DNA from: Bacillota bacterium
GTDB taxonomy: Bacteria; Bacillota; Clostridia; Acetivibrionales; DSM-1351
Direction: 5' to 3'
Assembly (NCBI GenBank): GCA_023392075.1
Contig: JAEVZU010000282.1
Span: 1 to 5,810 of the forward strand
Length of the DNA stretch: 5,810 nucleotides
Shown: one piece after another, positions 1 through 5,688 of the stretch
How the letters are laid out: each line of letters starts with the position of its first letter
Numbering within the stretch: the stretch's first letter is position 1
The notes under the pieces: model-generated
What the model was told of the DNA's origin: nothing
What the model saw: only the letters and a program-made list of their open reading frames with translations
The model's database searches: none
Translations under genes and position numbers: made by a program

Positions 1-475
1 CAAAGACTTCCAGCGCTACCTTCATACTGCCCTTGCTCCTGGCATAGCTGCACAATTCCTTTGTGGATTTAATCAAAGCCTGATAGGACTGCTCCTTTGT
101 TTCCTCCAGATATTTGCCTGACAAAAAAGCAAAGCCTGAAGCTCCCATTTCATACGCCTCATCAATTCCATCCTTCAGATTTGCAACAGCTGCCCTCCTT
201 TTGCTCTCATCCGGGTCGTTTATATTCATGCCGGTAGTGAGCAATCTGGGCTGTCCCCCATAGGCCACCGTCATATGGGAACTGTCCAGCATTTTCCTGA
301 CATTCTTTCTTGTCTGCGGGTCTTTGATCCAGGTTAACTCGATTGCATCAAAGTAACTGTCTGCAGCAATCTTTTTCACCGTCTCTTCAATAGGCCCTTC
401 ACCTTTCATTGTGGCGGGATAGGCCATAAAATGGATCAAGCCCACCTTCATATACTTTCTTATGGATTCGTACAT
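1..475 (-). CDS. Sugar phosphate isomerase/epimerase-like TIM-barrel protein (5' part, runs off the left edge)
   Basis: Open frame of 158 codons from an ATG at 473-475 to the left edge with no stop, so only the N-terminal half is present. The start is set by a perfect AGGAGG (481-486) five nucleotides upstream. The protein reads MYESIRKYMKVGLIHFMAYP at its start, has an early strand with FDAIELTW (residues 42-49), and ends at the edge with VALEVF, where Glu156 sits at the place of the first metal-binding glutamate of the xylose-isomerase-like (AP-endonuclease 2) fold. Family members are cytosolic metal-dependent isomerases, epimerases or, in some cases, decarboxylases and dehydratases acting on sugars, keto-acids or inositols. 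The specific substrate cannot be assigned. It is the last visible gene of the operon, 121 nt after the HMG-CoA reductase homologue, and fits a carbohydrate catabolic role beside the ABC importer. The fold is fairly sure; the function is open. Confidence 0.8.
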   Translation of the reverse strand, partial: MYESIRKYMKVGLIHFMAYPATMKGEGPIEETVKKIAADSYFDAIELTWIKDPQTRKNVRKMLDSSHMTVAYGGQPRLLTTGMNINDPDESKRRAAVANLKDGIDEAYEMGASGFAFLSGKYLEETKEQSYQALIKSTKELCSYARSKGSMKVALEVF

Positions 476-486
476 ATTGACCTCCT

Positions 487-503
487 AAGCCATATTATGG
501 CTT
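487..503. repeat. 17-nt palindrome abutting the Shine-Dalgarno of the isomerase gene
   Basis: The sequence aagccatattatggctt is an 8+1+8 perfect palindrome. On the transcribed strand it ends exactly where the AGGAGG ribosome-binding site (481-486) begins. As RNA it could fold as a 6-bp stem with a 5-nt loop. As DNA it is symmetrical enough to be the operator of a dimeric regulator. The sequence does not tell which; the symmetry is seen directly, the role is inferred. Confidence 0.5.
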
Positions 504-506
504 TGA

Positions 507-519
507 GCCGCATAGCGGC
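507..519. repeat. GC-rich hairpin GCCGC-ATA-GCGGC beside the palindrome
   Basis: A 5-bp perfect GC-rich stem with a 3-nt loop, three bases from the palindrome at 487-503. The pair forms a tandem stem-loop block just upstream of the isomerase ribosome-binding site. No U-run follows it on either strand, so it is not a standard rho-independent terminator. It could stabilise mRNA ends or tune translation of the downstream gene. Confidence 0.4.
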
Positions 520-596
520 CACAAAACTGTAATGAAATCTCTTCACTCCCTCATTAGCTATAAGGCGAATAAAGGAGGGTTAACCGGCCATGCACA

Positions 597-1907
597 CTAG
601 GCTTCCTCACCTCTTGCCAGCTTGACATGAGAATCCGCCATTTCATACCCTGCCGCCTGAGCACAGGCAGTGTTCAATTCAAGTGCTGTTACTGCTGTTG
701 CCGCAATTTCAGCCAATCTCAGCACATTTACATTATCGTCCACACTCTTTCCGAAGCCTCCGCAGCCGATGAGCCTTAAGGCTTCCTTTGCAGTTCCGAA
801 CATTGTGCCCCCTCCGATGGTTGCCAGCTCCATGCAGGGCAGGGAAACCATAAAATGGACACCGCCTTCTGCTGCATCAGCCTGCACAAAGCAGCTGGAG
901 GAGGAAATGACATGTGCCAGATCCTGTCCGGTGGCCGCGTAAAATGCCGCCACCGCATTTGCCGCATTTACGTTGAAACCGGCTATGGTTCCGCTGTAGC
1001 AGGAACCCAGATAGCATTTATGGAAAACTGTCTTCTCAACACTTCTGGCGTTCACTCCCTTTTTAAATACGGCCTTTAAAACCTCATCCGTAATGAATAC
1101 CTCGGTCTGTATGGATTTTCCCCGGCCGTTCAAAACATTAATATGGGAGGACTTCTTATCCGAGCAAAGATTACTGCTTATAGTTATAAGCCTCCATTCG
1201 GGCATTCTTGCCAGAATCCCTCTTGTAATATCGGCAGAAGCTTTTGTTACACCGTTCATTCCCATTGCGTCACCGGTTTTAAAGGACATTCTCAGGAACA
1301 CTTTTGTACCCAGCTGATAGGGATCAATCTGCTCAAGCCGGACAAACGGGTCCCTTGACAACAGGGCCAGTTCTTTGAACAGCTCTTTATCCGTTACAAT
1401 TTGCCCGCAGAATCTTCTGGCTTCGGCAATATTGGGAGCCTCTATCAAAGGTGCTCTGGTCATTCCGTCAAAATGCACCAGGGTGTTCAGTCCTCCGGCC
1501 AGATTAATAGCCTTGATTCCCCTTTGAACTCCTGCTACCAGAGCTGCTTCGTTGGTTGCAAGCGGAATATATACCCTCTCATCCACAAACTGTCCTTTGA
1601 TTTTTACTGGACCGGCTATTCCCATAGGTATGGTTGCAGCTCCTATTTTTCCTTCAATTCCTGCCAGGATCCTTTCTCCGCCAACCAGTGAACAGTTGTC
1701 CAGACGGGTATTCTTTATGATATCCAGACCGGTTCCTGTTGCTTCCTCAACTGCTTCGCAACGGACATAAGCCGCATCGTTGCATGCTTCCCTTATATTT
1801 TCCGGATCTGATCCGTAAATCTGAGTAAAAATGACGCTCTCAAGATTCTGGCTTTTAATCTCTCCGGATATGTATTTTTTCTTTATGTCCAACAACTTTG
1901 CATTCAT
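597..1907 (-). CDS. Hydroxymethylglutaryl-CoA reductase family protein, class I-like, divergent
   Basis: A 436-residue cytosolic protein with no membrane segment, close to the usual length of archaeal class I reductases. The family interconverts HMG-CoA and mevalonate with two NAD(P)H. Visible in order: IPMGIAGP (93-100) of the N-terminal substrate region; PLATNEAALVA (115-125) with catalytic Glu120; GDAMGMN (212-218), the nucleotide-binding motif; SDKK (249-252) with catalytic Lys251; GRGKS (261-265); GFNVNAAN (310-317); GQD (327-329) with catalytic Asp329; TIGGGT (363-368); and SHVKLAR (426-432) with catalytic His427. All four catalytic residues are therefore present. Departures from the class I consensus as I know it are NEA for TEG, DKKSSHIN for DKKPAAIN, and Asn314 for the usual His in the NAHAAN motif. 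Start ATG 1905-1907 has AAGGGGG (1915-1921) upstream and an in-frame stop (TAA) immediately before it. It lies 97 nt after the HMG-CoA lyase homologue. This pairing recalls mevalonate degradation, but that route uses class II enzymes. The family is secure; the substrate and direction are not. A biosynthetic mevalonate role is less likely because no mevalonate kinase or HMG-CoA synthase is nearby. Confidence 0.88.
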   Translation of the reverse strand: MNAKLLDIKKKYISGEIKSQNLESVIFTQIYGSDPENIREACNDAAYVRCEAVEEATGTGLDIIKNTRLDNCSLVGGERILAGIEGKIGAATIPMGIAGPVKIKGQFVDERVYIPLATNEAALVAGVQRGIKAINLAGGLNTLVHFDGMTRAPLIEAPNIAEARRFCGQIVTDKELFKELALLSRDPFVRLEQIDPYQLGTKVFLRMSFKTGDAMGMNGVTKASADITRGILARMPEWRLITISSNLCSDKKSSHINVLNGRGKSIQTEVFITDEVLKAVFKKGVNARSVEKTVFHKCYLGSCYSGTIAGFNVNAANAVAAFYAATGQDLAHVISSSSCFVQADAAEGGVHFMVSLPCMELATIGGGTMFGTAKEALRLIGCGGFGKSVDDNVNVLRLAEIAATAVTALELNTACAQAAGYEMADSHVKLARGEEA

Positions 1908-1941
1908 TTAACCGCCCCCTTTATAACTACAGTTCTTTTAA

Positions 1942-2003
1942 AGTCTGTTTAATATCTGCTTGTGTCGCCAGAATGACGGGCGCAATGAGATCTTAAACAG
2001 GCT
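1942..2003. repeat. Long inverted repeat in the lyase-reductase gap
   Basis: Arms at 1942-1957 and 1988-2003 pair at 14 of 16 positions: agtctgtttaatatct against agatcttaaacaggct. One of the two mismatches can form a G-U wobble on one strand. They enclose 30 nt that hold a small CGCC/GGCG stem (1966-1969 with 1979-1982). The repeat fills most of the 97-nt gap and starts two bases past the lyase stop codon. No U-tract follows on the transcribed strand, so it does not look like a terminator. It may be an intercistronic processing or stability structure, or an operator. Confidence 0.5.
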
Positions 2004-2004
2004 C

Positions 2005-2892
2005 TTATACACATTTGCCGTGCAAAAGTGTACTTAAAGTTTGAGCATACTCCCCTGCCTCATAAATCTGCTTCAGATCTATTCCTGTTTCTATTCCCAT
2101 CCTTTGGAACATCTCCACCAGTATTTCGGTCTGACAGTTCCCCTTGGCACCGGGTGCATAAGGACACCCTCCAAGACCTCCGGCCGCACCGTCAAATATT
2201 CTGATACCGGCCTCGAAGGATGCCAGGTTATTGGCAAATTCCAAACCGTAATATTTATGATAATGAACAGCAAGCTTTGCTCTTGTAAGTTTTTCGTTTA
2301 TCATTTTTGGAATTTCATATGCCGAAACCGGATTTGCCATTCCGGTTGTATCTCCAAGCGAAATTTCGTATGAACCGTACTCTTCCAGCTTTAATGCAAT
2401 CTCAAGAGCCCGCCGGGGACTCATTTTTCCTTCGATAGGGCACCCAAAGACAGTTGCTATATAAGAGCGTACCTTAACTCCATTCTTTGCAGCGACCTTA
2501 TTAATTTGTTCAATTTCTTTCAAGGAATCTTCAGTACACATATTCAGATTCTTTTTATTGTGACTTTCACTGGTGCTCATGATGGTGACTACTTCCTTCA
2601 AGCCGCATTCCATAGCTAATTCAAGCCCTTTTAAATTTGGAATCAATGCGTTATAGGTCACACCTTCCTTTTTCCTTATGCCTGCCAGAACTTCCTTGCT
2701 GTCGGCCATCTGCGGCACCCACCTGGGATGTACAAAGGAAGTGACCTCTATTCTTTTGCATCCCGCATCAGTTAATCTGTTTACCAGCTCGATTTTCTTT
2801 TCAGTGGGTATGAATACCGGTTCGGGCTGCAGGCCGTCCCGGGGTGCCACCTCAAAAATACTGACCTCTTTGCAGTTGTGATTTGCTATCAT
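2005..2892 (-). CDS. HMG-CoA lyase family protein (DRE-TIM metallolyase) with an altered HxH segment
   Basis: A 295-residue soluble TIM-barrel enzyme of the usual length for bacterial HMG-CoA lyases. The family cleaves HMG-CoA to acetyl-CoA and acetoacetate by retro-Claisen chemistry with a divalent metal. Visible features: APRDGLQ (16-22) with Arg18 and metal-binding Asp19; IEVTSFV (48-54) with Glu49; YEISLGDTTG (175-184); the metal ligands His210 and His212 in VHYHKYYG; GLGGCPYAPGAKGN (239-252) with the loop cysteine Cys243 and Asn252. All of these match the human enzyme, as I recall it, with a constant offset of 23 residues. The family's HDTYGQ after the first His reads HKYYGL here, so the highly conserved Asp is Lys213. 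The loop near the substrate pocket also has PEP in place of the usual NE. Start ATG 2890-2892 is preferred over an upstream TTG (2923-2925) because AGAAGGTG (2898-2905) lies 5 nt before it. It follows the dehydrogenase stop by 22 nt, implying coupled expression. The family is clear. The substrate may be HMG-CoA or a related hydroxyacyl compound. Confidence 0.88.
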   Translation of the reverse strand: MIANHNCKEVSIFEVAPRDGLQPEPVFIPTEKKIELVNRLTDAGCKRIEVTSFVHPRWVPQMADSKEVLAGIRKKEGVTYNALIPNLKGLELAMECGLKEVVTIMSTSESHNKKNLNMCTEDSLKEIEQINKVAAKNGVKVRSYIATVFGCPIEGKMSPRRALEIALKLEEYGSYEISLGDTTGMANPVSAYEIPKMINEKLTRAKLAVHYHKYYGLEFANNLASFEAGIRIFDGAAGGLGGCPYAPGAKGNCQTEILVEMFQRMGIETGIDLKQIYEAGEYAQTLSTLLHGKCV

Positions 2893-2897
2893 CTTTA

Positions 2898-2905
2898 CAC
2901 CTTCT
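2898..2905 (-). promoter_or_regulatory. Ribosome-binding site deciding the start of the lyase homologue
   Basis: AGAAGGTG on the minus strand, one mismatch from AGGAGGTG, lies 5 nt before the ATG at 2890-2892. An in-frame TTG at 2923-2925 would give 11 more residues and overlap the dehydrogenase stop, but these residues are not part of the family's conserved N-terminus. Confidence 0.65.
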
Positions 2906-2914
2906 TTTTCTATA

Positions 2915-3949
2915 TTAAAGCTCAAAAATTATTCTTCCTGTTACACCTCTGAAATCGGCTATGGCCTGTTCAAATTTCTCAAGCTCTGTTACCTTTCCCA
3001 CATAATTGTCCAACCCGATTCTGCCGGTACTTAATATGGAGAGCACGGTTTCCCAGCTTTCGAACATTCTCCTTCCGAATATTCCGGTAACATTCAGCTC
3101 CTTGTATACCACACCGTACATATAATTGTTAAAAGTCAGAGGCTTTGGCACCATGCCCACGTGGACAAGTGTTCCTGCCACCTTCAAAGCCTCAACGCTC
3201 TTATTTATTACGTCTTCATTTCCGGTCATATCTATGATTGAAGCAACCCCTACTCCACTTGTTTCCCGCATTATAGTCTGCACAAAATCCTCCCTGGAAC
3301 CATTGATGGCCACGTCTGCGCCAAGGCGTTTACTCTCAGCGAGGCGAAGCTCATTATTGCCCATGACAAATATTTTTGTGCTGCCTAAAAATTTTGCAAG
3401 CTCAACTGCCATCAATCCGATTGTGCCCATACCCAAAATGGCTATGCTGTTTCCGGAGGGATTTGCTTTTGAAAGGGCGTGCATGGCTGTCGTAAAGGGT
3501 TCCAGCAGTGCACCCTGCCTGTAGCTTATGAAATCCGGAATTTTAACTGCCGCTATTTCAGGAATTTTTATGTATTGGGCAAAACACCCGTCAAAGCTTC
3601 TGCCTATAACTCCCATATTATTCCTGCAGATGTGCTGGTTACCGGTTCTGCAGGTATTGCAGCAGCCGCAGGGGATATGCGTCTCGCCTGCAACCCTGTC
3701 TCCCGCCCTGATACCCTTTACGTCCGAACCGACTTCAACCACAAGCCCTGAAAATTCATGCCCCATGGTAAACGGCAGCTTATAGTGCGCATTCTGAACC
3801 AATTGGGTCCATTCATACACATCCACATCCGATCTGCACAGTGCGGCTGCCTTGACCTGTACAAGGACTTCATTCCTCCCGGGCCTGGGAATCTCCAGCT
3901 CAACAAATTGCGCTCCGGTCTTTCCGGCTGTTTTTTGTATGGCTTTCAT
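2915..3949 (-). CDS. Zinc-dependent medium-chain alcohol/polyol dehydrogenase, threonine dehydrogenase-like
   Basis: A 344-residue cytosolic oxidoreductase of standard family length. The N-terminal GroES-like domain carries the catalytic zinc ligands Cys38 (in CRSDVD), His64 and Glu65 (GHEFSG), with Glu150 (LLEPF) as the likely fourth. The structural zinc lobe has Cys94, Cys97, Cys100 and Cys108. GETHIPCG (88-95) with His91 and GIFGRRMFESW (289-299) closely resemble E. coli L-threonine 3-dehydrogenase as I know it. The Rossmann fold shows GMGTIG (173-178). At the end of the second strand, where NAD enzymes have Asp, there is Gly197 (VMGNNELR), which favours NADP(H); this is an inference. Unusual is Arg39 in CRSD, where Gly is normal. 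Start ATG 3947-3949 has AAGGGGG (3954-3960) 4 nt upstream. It would oxidise a secondary alcohol of a sugar, polyol, sugar acid or amino acid, or reduce the ketone. Operon context points to the imported compound or its derivative, not to threonine, but threonine or 2,3-butanediol cannot be excluded. Confidence 0.88.
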   Translation of the reverse strand: MKAIQKTAGKTGAQFVELEIPRPGRNEVLVQVKAAALCRSDVDVYEWTQLVQNAHYKLPFTMGHEFSGLVVEVGSDVKGIRAGDRVAGETHIPCGCCNTCRTGNQHICRNNMGVIGRSFDGCFAQYIKIPEIAAVKIPDFISYRQGALLEPFTTAMHALSKANPSGNSIAILGMGTIGLMAVELAKFLGSTKIFVMGNNELRLAESKRLGADVAINGSREDFVQTIMRETSGVGVASIIDMTGNEDVINKSVEALKVAGTLVHVGMVPKPLTFNNYMYGVVYKELNVTGIFGRRMFESWETVLSILSTGRIGLDNYVGKVTELEKFEQAIADFRGVTGRIIFEL

Positions 3950-3970
3950 AGAACCCCCTTTCTTAATTTT

Positions 3971-4018
3971 TACAAAATGGGCTGTTTGAAATAAGATAAT
4001 TTAACAGCCGCATTTGTA
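3971..4018. repeat. Inverted repeat in the aldolase-dehydrogenase gap
   Basis: Arms tacaaaatgggctgtt (3971-3986) and aacagccgcatttgta (4003-4018) pair at 13 of 16 positions: TACAAA/TTTGTA outside, GGCTGTT/AACAGCC inside, with a 3x3 internal loop or two single bulges. The terminal loop is 16 nt and AT-rich. There is no U-run after it in the direction of transcription, so termination is unlikely. It sits 22 nt before the dehydrogenase start and overlaps a weak possible promoter (3993-4020), so operator or mRNA-processing roles are both possible. Confidence 0.5.
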
Positions 4019-4020
4019 AA
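3993..4020 (-). promoter_or_regulatory. Possible weak internal promoter before the dehydrogenase gene
   Basis: On the minus strand TTTACA (4015-4020) and TATCTT (3993-3998) are separated by 16 nt, matching 5 of 6 and 4 of 6 bases of the sigma-A consensus. They lie within the inverted repeat 3971-4018. Such matches occur by chance in AT-rich gaps, so this is only a candidate. Confidence 0.2.
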
Positions 4021-4034
4021 GAATACTGAAATAA

Positions 4035-4739
4035 TCATCTGTTTCTTTCAAGAGTGGCATCAGGTTCAAAACCTAATTTCTCATAATGTGAAGATCTTGT
4101 GGCAATATCCTCGTCCAGCTGCAATCTGGCAAATTTAATGACATCTTCTGCAACTTCATATGGTATGACCAGAACACCGTCGTCATCTGCGCATATGATA
4201 TCTCCTGGTTTTACGGTCACTCCCGCACAATGAACCGGTATGTTTCTGGCTCCTCCGCGAGCACGTCCGTATACATGGTTATAGGTTCTCTGGGTGCAGA
4301 ATACATTTGCCTTTTCAAGATTGGTTTCATATGAGTCTCTGCAGGCTCCATCAATTACCGCACCTTCAATTCCCCGGATCATCATATTCATTGCTATTTC
4401 CGAGCCCCATATTCCGCCCACGATGCCTTCCATGTCAATGACCACAACCGTGTCCTTTGCATTTTCGGACGTAATATCGTTTACGAAGGAGTATATGTTT
4501 TCACATTCTCTGGTAAGCTCTTCCTTATACTCTGCAACAGTTTTACACTGCTTGTTCGGAGTCTGCTTTGGAAGCAGCTTTACCGTGTATGCAAAACCTT
4601 TAAATTCCAGCCCGGGTCTCAGAGGTTTCATATTCGGGTTCATTGAGCCTACATTCACCATTCCCAGGGCATCCATGGCATCGGATAGATCCGCACATCT
4701 ATACTTTCTTAATTCGTTGATCAGTTCAGTTCTTGTCAT
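4035..4739 (-). CDS. RraA family protein (4-hydroxy-4-methyl-2-oxoglutarate aldolase-like)
   Basis: A 234-residue cytosolic protein of the RraA / HMG-aldolase family, often annotated as a dimethylmenaquinone methyltransferase, which is a historical misnomer. True aldolase members use a divalent metal to cleave 4-hydroxy-4-methyl-2-oxoglutarate or related oxo-acids to pyruvate, and many also decarboxylate oxaloacetate. Seen here: ADLSDAMDALG (16-26), the N-terminal signature; VVVIDMEG (98-105) and GGIWGSEIA (108-116), forming the substrate loop; GAVIDGACRDSYE (126-138), with Arg134 for substrate and Asp135 plus Glu138 for metal; VTVKPGDIICADDDGVLVIP (174-193), the C-terminal signature. The metal-site R-D-x2-E pattern is intact, which supports enzymatic function over the RNase E inhibitor role of E. 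coli RraA. An insert at about residues 60-92 with Lys and Glu-rich sequence makes it slightly longer than typical members. It lies between the permease (42 nt) and the dehydrogenase (85 nt). It probably performs a C-C cleavage or decarboxylation in the same pathway. Confidence 0.85.
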   Translation of the reverse strand: MTRTELINELRKYRCADLSDAMDALGMVNVGSMNPNMKPLRPGLEFKGFAYTVKLLPKQTPNKQCKTVAEYKEELTRECENIYSFVNDITSENAKDTVVVIDMEGIVGGIWGSEIAMNMMIRGIEGAVIDGACRDSYETNLEKANVFCTQRTYNHVYGRARGGARNIPVHCAGVTVKPGDIICADDDGVLVIPYEVAEDVIKFARLQLDEDIATRSSHYEKLGFEPDATLERNR

Positions 4740-4746
4740 AATAAAA

Positions 4747-4755
4747 TCCCCTCTC
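4747..4755 (-). promoter_or_regulatory. Ribosome-binding site deciding the start of the RraA-family gene
   Basis: GAGAGGGGA on the minus strand sits 7 nt before ATG 4737-4739. An in-frame TTG six codons upstream (4755-4757) overlaps this site and would encode the Shine-Dalgarno itself as protein, so it is rejected as the start. Confidence 0.65.
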
Positions 4756-4781
4756 AATTTTTAGTTTTATAATTTTTTATT

Positions 4782-5660
4782 TTAATAAATGCTTTCCTTG
4801 TACATTATTTTTTTCATGCCCATTGTGAGCAGCATAGCCATGACAAAAATCAGAATAGCTATAACATTTCCATATCCGATATTAAAGTTCTGGAATGAAT
4901 TAACGAAAAGATGAAGAGGCAACAATTCGGTGGAATGATTGGGACCTCCGCCTGTCATAACATAAACCAGGTCAAAGGAACGTAATGCACCTACCGTCTG
5001 AAGAATTATCACCATCTTTATGATATCCCAGGACAGGGGTATCACCATATGATAAATCATTTTTATGCCGCTGGCCCCGTCTATGGTTGCACTTTCAATT
5101 ACTTCATGGGGCATGTTCATAAAACCCGAGTTGAACAAAATAACCTGAACACCGCATGAATTCCACGTCTGCGCTATTATAACAGCAATTAATGCCAGGG
5201 CCGGACTGGACAACGGCGGTATATAATTTTCAGCCTGTCCTATTGCCGCCATGAAGGGTTTTAACAAACCCATTCCCGGACTGTAAATATAATTCCATAT
5301 AAATCCTACAGCAACCGAAGGTAAAACTGTCGGTACAAAAAACACCACCTTATAAAAACGATAGCCTCTCAACTGGAGGTATACCATATACCCCAGTGTA
5401 AATCCGAGAATAACCTGCAGTAACGTGGTTGATACCATAAATATCAGAGAATTCCCCATTGACTTCCAAAACAGCTGTGACTCAAATACCGACCTGTAAT
5501 TTTCCAGACCTACAAATCTGCTTGACGCCAAGGTATCCCATTTAAATGTACTGAGAACTACTGATTGTCCGATAGGATACAGGACCAGATATATATAAAT
5601 CAATGAACCCGGTATTAAAAACGCTAAAATTACCCAAATGTTTTTTTTAGTTATATTCAT
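4782..5660 (-). CDS. Sugar ABC transporter permease, MalF/UgpA type (CUT1 family)
   Basis: A 292-residue inner membrane protein with about six hydrophobic segments (roughly 8-30, 70-95, 105-125, 155-177, 212-234, 265-282). The N-terminus (IPGSLIYIYLVLYPIGQS, then FKWD) and FVGLENYRSVF (49-59) are typical of the first CUT1 permease. The EAA loop that contacts the ATPase reads ESATIDGASGIKMIYHMVIP (189-208), matching EAA-x3-G-x9-I-x-LP spacing. It would form a heterodimeric channel with the MalG-type partner encoded just upstream and import an oligosaccharide, glycoside, polyol or similar solute; the specificity lies in a binding protein not seen here. The ATPase is also absent, as is common in Gram-positive CUT1 systems that share an MsmK-like ATPase. 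Start ATG 5658-5660 is set by GGAGGT (5665-5670); an upstream in-frame TTG overlaps that site. Confidence 0.92.
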   Translation of the reverse strand: MNITKKNIWVILAFLIPGSLIYIYLVLYPIGQSVVLSTFKWDTLASSRFVGLENYRSVFESQLFWKSMGNSLIFMVSTTLLQVILGFTLGYMVYLQLRGYRFYKVVFFVPTVLPSVAVGFIWNYIYSPGMGLLKPFMAAIGQAENYIPPLSSPALALIAVIIAQTWNSCGVQVILFNSGFMNMPHEVIESATIDGASGIKMIYHMVIPLSWDIIKMVIILQTVGALRSFDLVYVMTGGGPNHSTELLPLHLFVNSFQNFNIGYGNVIAILIFVMAMLLTMGMKKIMYKESIY

Positions 5661-5664
5661 ATAG

Positions 5665-5670
5665 ACCTCC
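5665..5670 (-). promoter_or_regulatory. Ribosome-binding site of the MalF-type permease
   Basis: GGAGGT on the minus strand, 4 nt before ATG 5658-5660. It lies inside the extension that a TTG start at 5676-5678 would create, so the ATG is favoured. Confidence 0.65.
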
Positions 5671-5688
5671 GCTGCCAATCTGTATTAT

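Noticed and set aside
670..1770. Several 70-96-codon plus-strand frames
   Set aside because: All are antisense shadows of the HMG-CoA reductase homologue.
597..1907. Class II (degradative, Pseudomonas-type) HMG-CoA reductase
   Set aside because: PLATNEAALVA, GDAMGMN, DKK...GRGKS and SHVKLAR follow the class I/archaeal pattern, so the degradative class II label is not supported by sequence.
2893..2925. TTG start giving an 11-residue extension of the lyase homologue
   Set aside because: The ATG at 2890-2892 has a well-placed AGAAGGTG, and the extension matches no family feature and includes the Shine-Dalgarno region.
597..2925. Mevalonate biosynthesis cluster
   Set aside because: No HMG-CoA synthase, mevalonate kinase, phosphomevalonate kinase or decarboxylase is in the window, and a lyase would work against biosynthesis.
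3126..3524. 132-codon open frame on the plus strand
   Set aside because: It lies wholly opposite the dehydrogenase gene, has no Shine-Dalgarno or recognisable family, and its composition mirrors the true gene.
4294..4764. 156-codon open frame on the plus strand
   Set aside because: It is antisense to the RraA-family gene, which has clear motifs. The apparent protein resembles nothing recognisable.
4756..4785. T/A-rich stretch between permease and RraA gene as a terminator
   Set aside because: It has A and T runs but no preceding GC-rich stem on the transcribed strand.
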